A DNA stretch of 6,324 bases from Promethearchaeota archaeon. Lineage in GTDB: Archaea; Asgardarchaeota; Lokiarchaeia; Sigyniarchaeales; Promethearchaeaceae. Made by a program: the position numbers and the translations under genes. Below the pieces are notes generated by a model. That model saw only the letters and a program-made list of their open reading frames with translations, was not told the origin of the DNA and did no database searches. The DNA lies in assembly GCA_014729055.1 (NCBI GenBank), contig WJKO01000605.1, positions 1-6,324 on the forward strand, written 5' to 3'. Below are positions 5,331 to 6,324 of the stretch, in pieces. How positions within the stretch are numbered: position 1 is the first letter of the stretch; every line of letters starts with the position of its first letter.

Positions 5331-6324
5331 ATGTCGGAACTAATATCAATTATAATTTCTGCTGTTCTATTTATCGCGATTATGATTATATTCACCAGAG
5401 AGGAAATGGATTATGTTTCTTGGGCGTTATTAGCAGCTTTTATTTCATGTGTCGTTGCTGCAAGGATTTTTGGTACAACATTATCTGAATTTATTGGTTT
5501 TATCGAATTTGAAGCTTTGATTTTCATTATCTGCATGCAGATAGTCGTTGCAATAACCGAAGATCATAAAATATTCCAATGGATTGTGTTAAAGGCGTTA
5601 CATTTAACTAAAGGAGATCATAAAAAATTTTTCTTCTTAATATGCTTGATTGCGAGCTTTTCCTCGGCAATCGTCTCAGATATCACGGTAGGTATAATAT
5701 TTGTTCCGTTAGTTATAAGAGCTTGTAAAATATTAAAAATAAATGCAGCACCCTATTTGTTCGGTCTAAGCTTTACGATTAATATCGGATCTATATGGAC
5801 GCCGTTTTCTTCATCTGAGAATATATTGATCGGGGCAGCATTTGAGTTAGATTTTGCTTATTTTATGGCATGGTTTACGCCAATCGTCATTGGAATCTTA
5901 ATTTTTACCACATCATTGTTGAATTATGTAATGTTAAGAAATCAAGATCCGCCACCTGAGAAACAAAAAAGAATTCTTATGGATATAATGGATCCTTCGA
6001 TAGTTATTGTGGACAATAAAAAGTTTGTCTTGAATTTCCTCTATTTTGCTGGTATATTGGTGGGTTTTATTTTCATCCCCGATGCTTATATTGTAGCAAT
6101 CATTGGTGCAATTGCTATGTGTTTGTTAAACAAGACAAAATTTGTAGATGTACTTAAAAAAATTGATTGGCAAGTTATTACGTTCTTTATAGCAATTTTT
6201 CTACTGATCGGAACCATGAAACTAAATGGAACATTCGATTATATCGGTGCAATTATTGAGCCGAGATTATCGGATAATGTGTTAGTTGCGTCAATAACGA
6301 TCCTTCTTTTAATCAGTATTCTCT
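5331..6324 (+). CDS. ArsB/NhaD-type (ion transporter superfamily) permease, C-terminus missing
   Basis: The frame is open for 331 codons to the window edge; the family is usually about 400-450 residues, so perhaps a quarter is missing. It is an integral membrane protein with roughly nine or ten hydrophobic segments visible (about 3-21, 28-46, 58-76, 99-120, 122-132, 141-158, 178-200, 234-250, 252-266 and 279-297, with another beginning near 316). Family marks are the first signature AIVSDITVGIIFVP (113-126), aligned to the DN-[TV]-T-T region, and NIGSIWTPFSSSENILIG (151-168), aligned to NIGG..TLIGDPPNI. D117, N151 and N164 are kept but the DPP core is replaced by SSE. IDWQVITFFIAIFLLIG (278-294) is the conserved mid-protein helix that opens the second inverted repeat. 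A basic cytoplasmic loop (203-232) separates the two halves. Members export arsenite or exchange Na+/H+, or carry dicarboxylates; the substrate here cannot be read off. It diverges from the GTPase-PAS operon across 198 bp. No arsR-type regulator is in view. Confidence 0.88.
   Translation, partial: MSELISIIISAVLFIAIMIIFTREEMDYVSWALLAAFISCVVAARIFGTTLSEFIGFIEFEALIFIICMQIVVAITEDHKIFQWIVLKALHLTKGDHKKFFFLICLIASFSSAIVSDITVGIIFVPLVIRACKILKINAAPYLFGLSFTINIGSIWTPFSSSENILIGAAFELDFAYFMAWFTPIVIGILIFTTSLLNYVMLRNQDPPPEKQKRILMDIMDPSIVIVDNKKFVLNFLYFAGILVGFIFIPDAYIVAIIGAIAMCLLNKTKFVDVLKKIDWQVITFFIAIFLLIGTMKLNGTFDYIGAIIEPRLSDNVLVASITILLLISIL

Overview
The window is AT-rich and reads as archaeal, most likely from an Asgard archaeon (Promethearchaeota). 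This assignment is inference from gene content. The main argument is a 701-residue protein that combines longin-like modules with an Arf-type small GTPase domain, plus a second, short, longin-like protein; both are typical of Asgard genomes. Two Shine-Dalgarno matches (AGGTGAGG, AGGGGA) and oligo-T runs after a gene also fit an archaeon. The lineage within the group cannot be fixed from this sequence.

Layout. At the left edge, two minus-strand genes 15 nt apart form a probable operon: a 162-residue longin-like protein (312-800), then a membrane protein cut by the window edge (1-296). A 229-bp divergent spacer with a 13-bp inverted repeat around a TATA-like site separates them from a plus-strand cold-shock-domain protein (1030-1257). 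This is followed by a tandem 15-bp repeat with T-tracts, probably its terminator, and then by an unrecognised 134-residue protein (1405-1809). The latter converges on a minus-strand operon with only 25 bp between the stop codons, and a perfect 11-bp hairpin sits at the junction.

The minus-strand operon (5132 down to 1835) holds first the longin / Arf-like GTPase / longin / PAS / PAS protein, which starts at a TTG codon, and 19 nt after it an oligogalacturonate-lyase-like beta-propeller that keeps the family's Gln-x-x-His-x-His and His-Cys metal-site motifs. A 198-bp divergent spacer separates this operon from a plus-strand ArsB/NhaD-type ion transporter that runs off the right edge (5331-6324).

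The most unusual gene is the 701-residue protein. It looks like a soluble signalling hub in which a small-GTPase module is held between two longin-like modules and wired to two PAS sensors, with no kinase or cyclase output. Its GTPase signature is altered at three positions: the P-loop Ser/Thr is Gln, the switch-II Gln is Lys, and no switch-I Thr is visible. No stretch longer than 300 bp lacks a gene. I saw no tRNA, rRNA, CRISPR array, insertion sequence or integrase.
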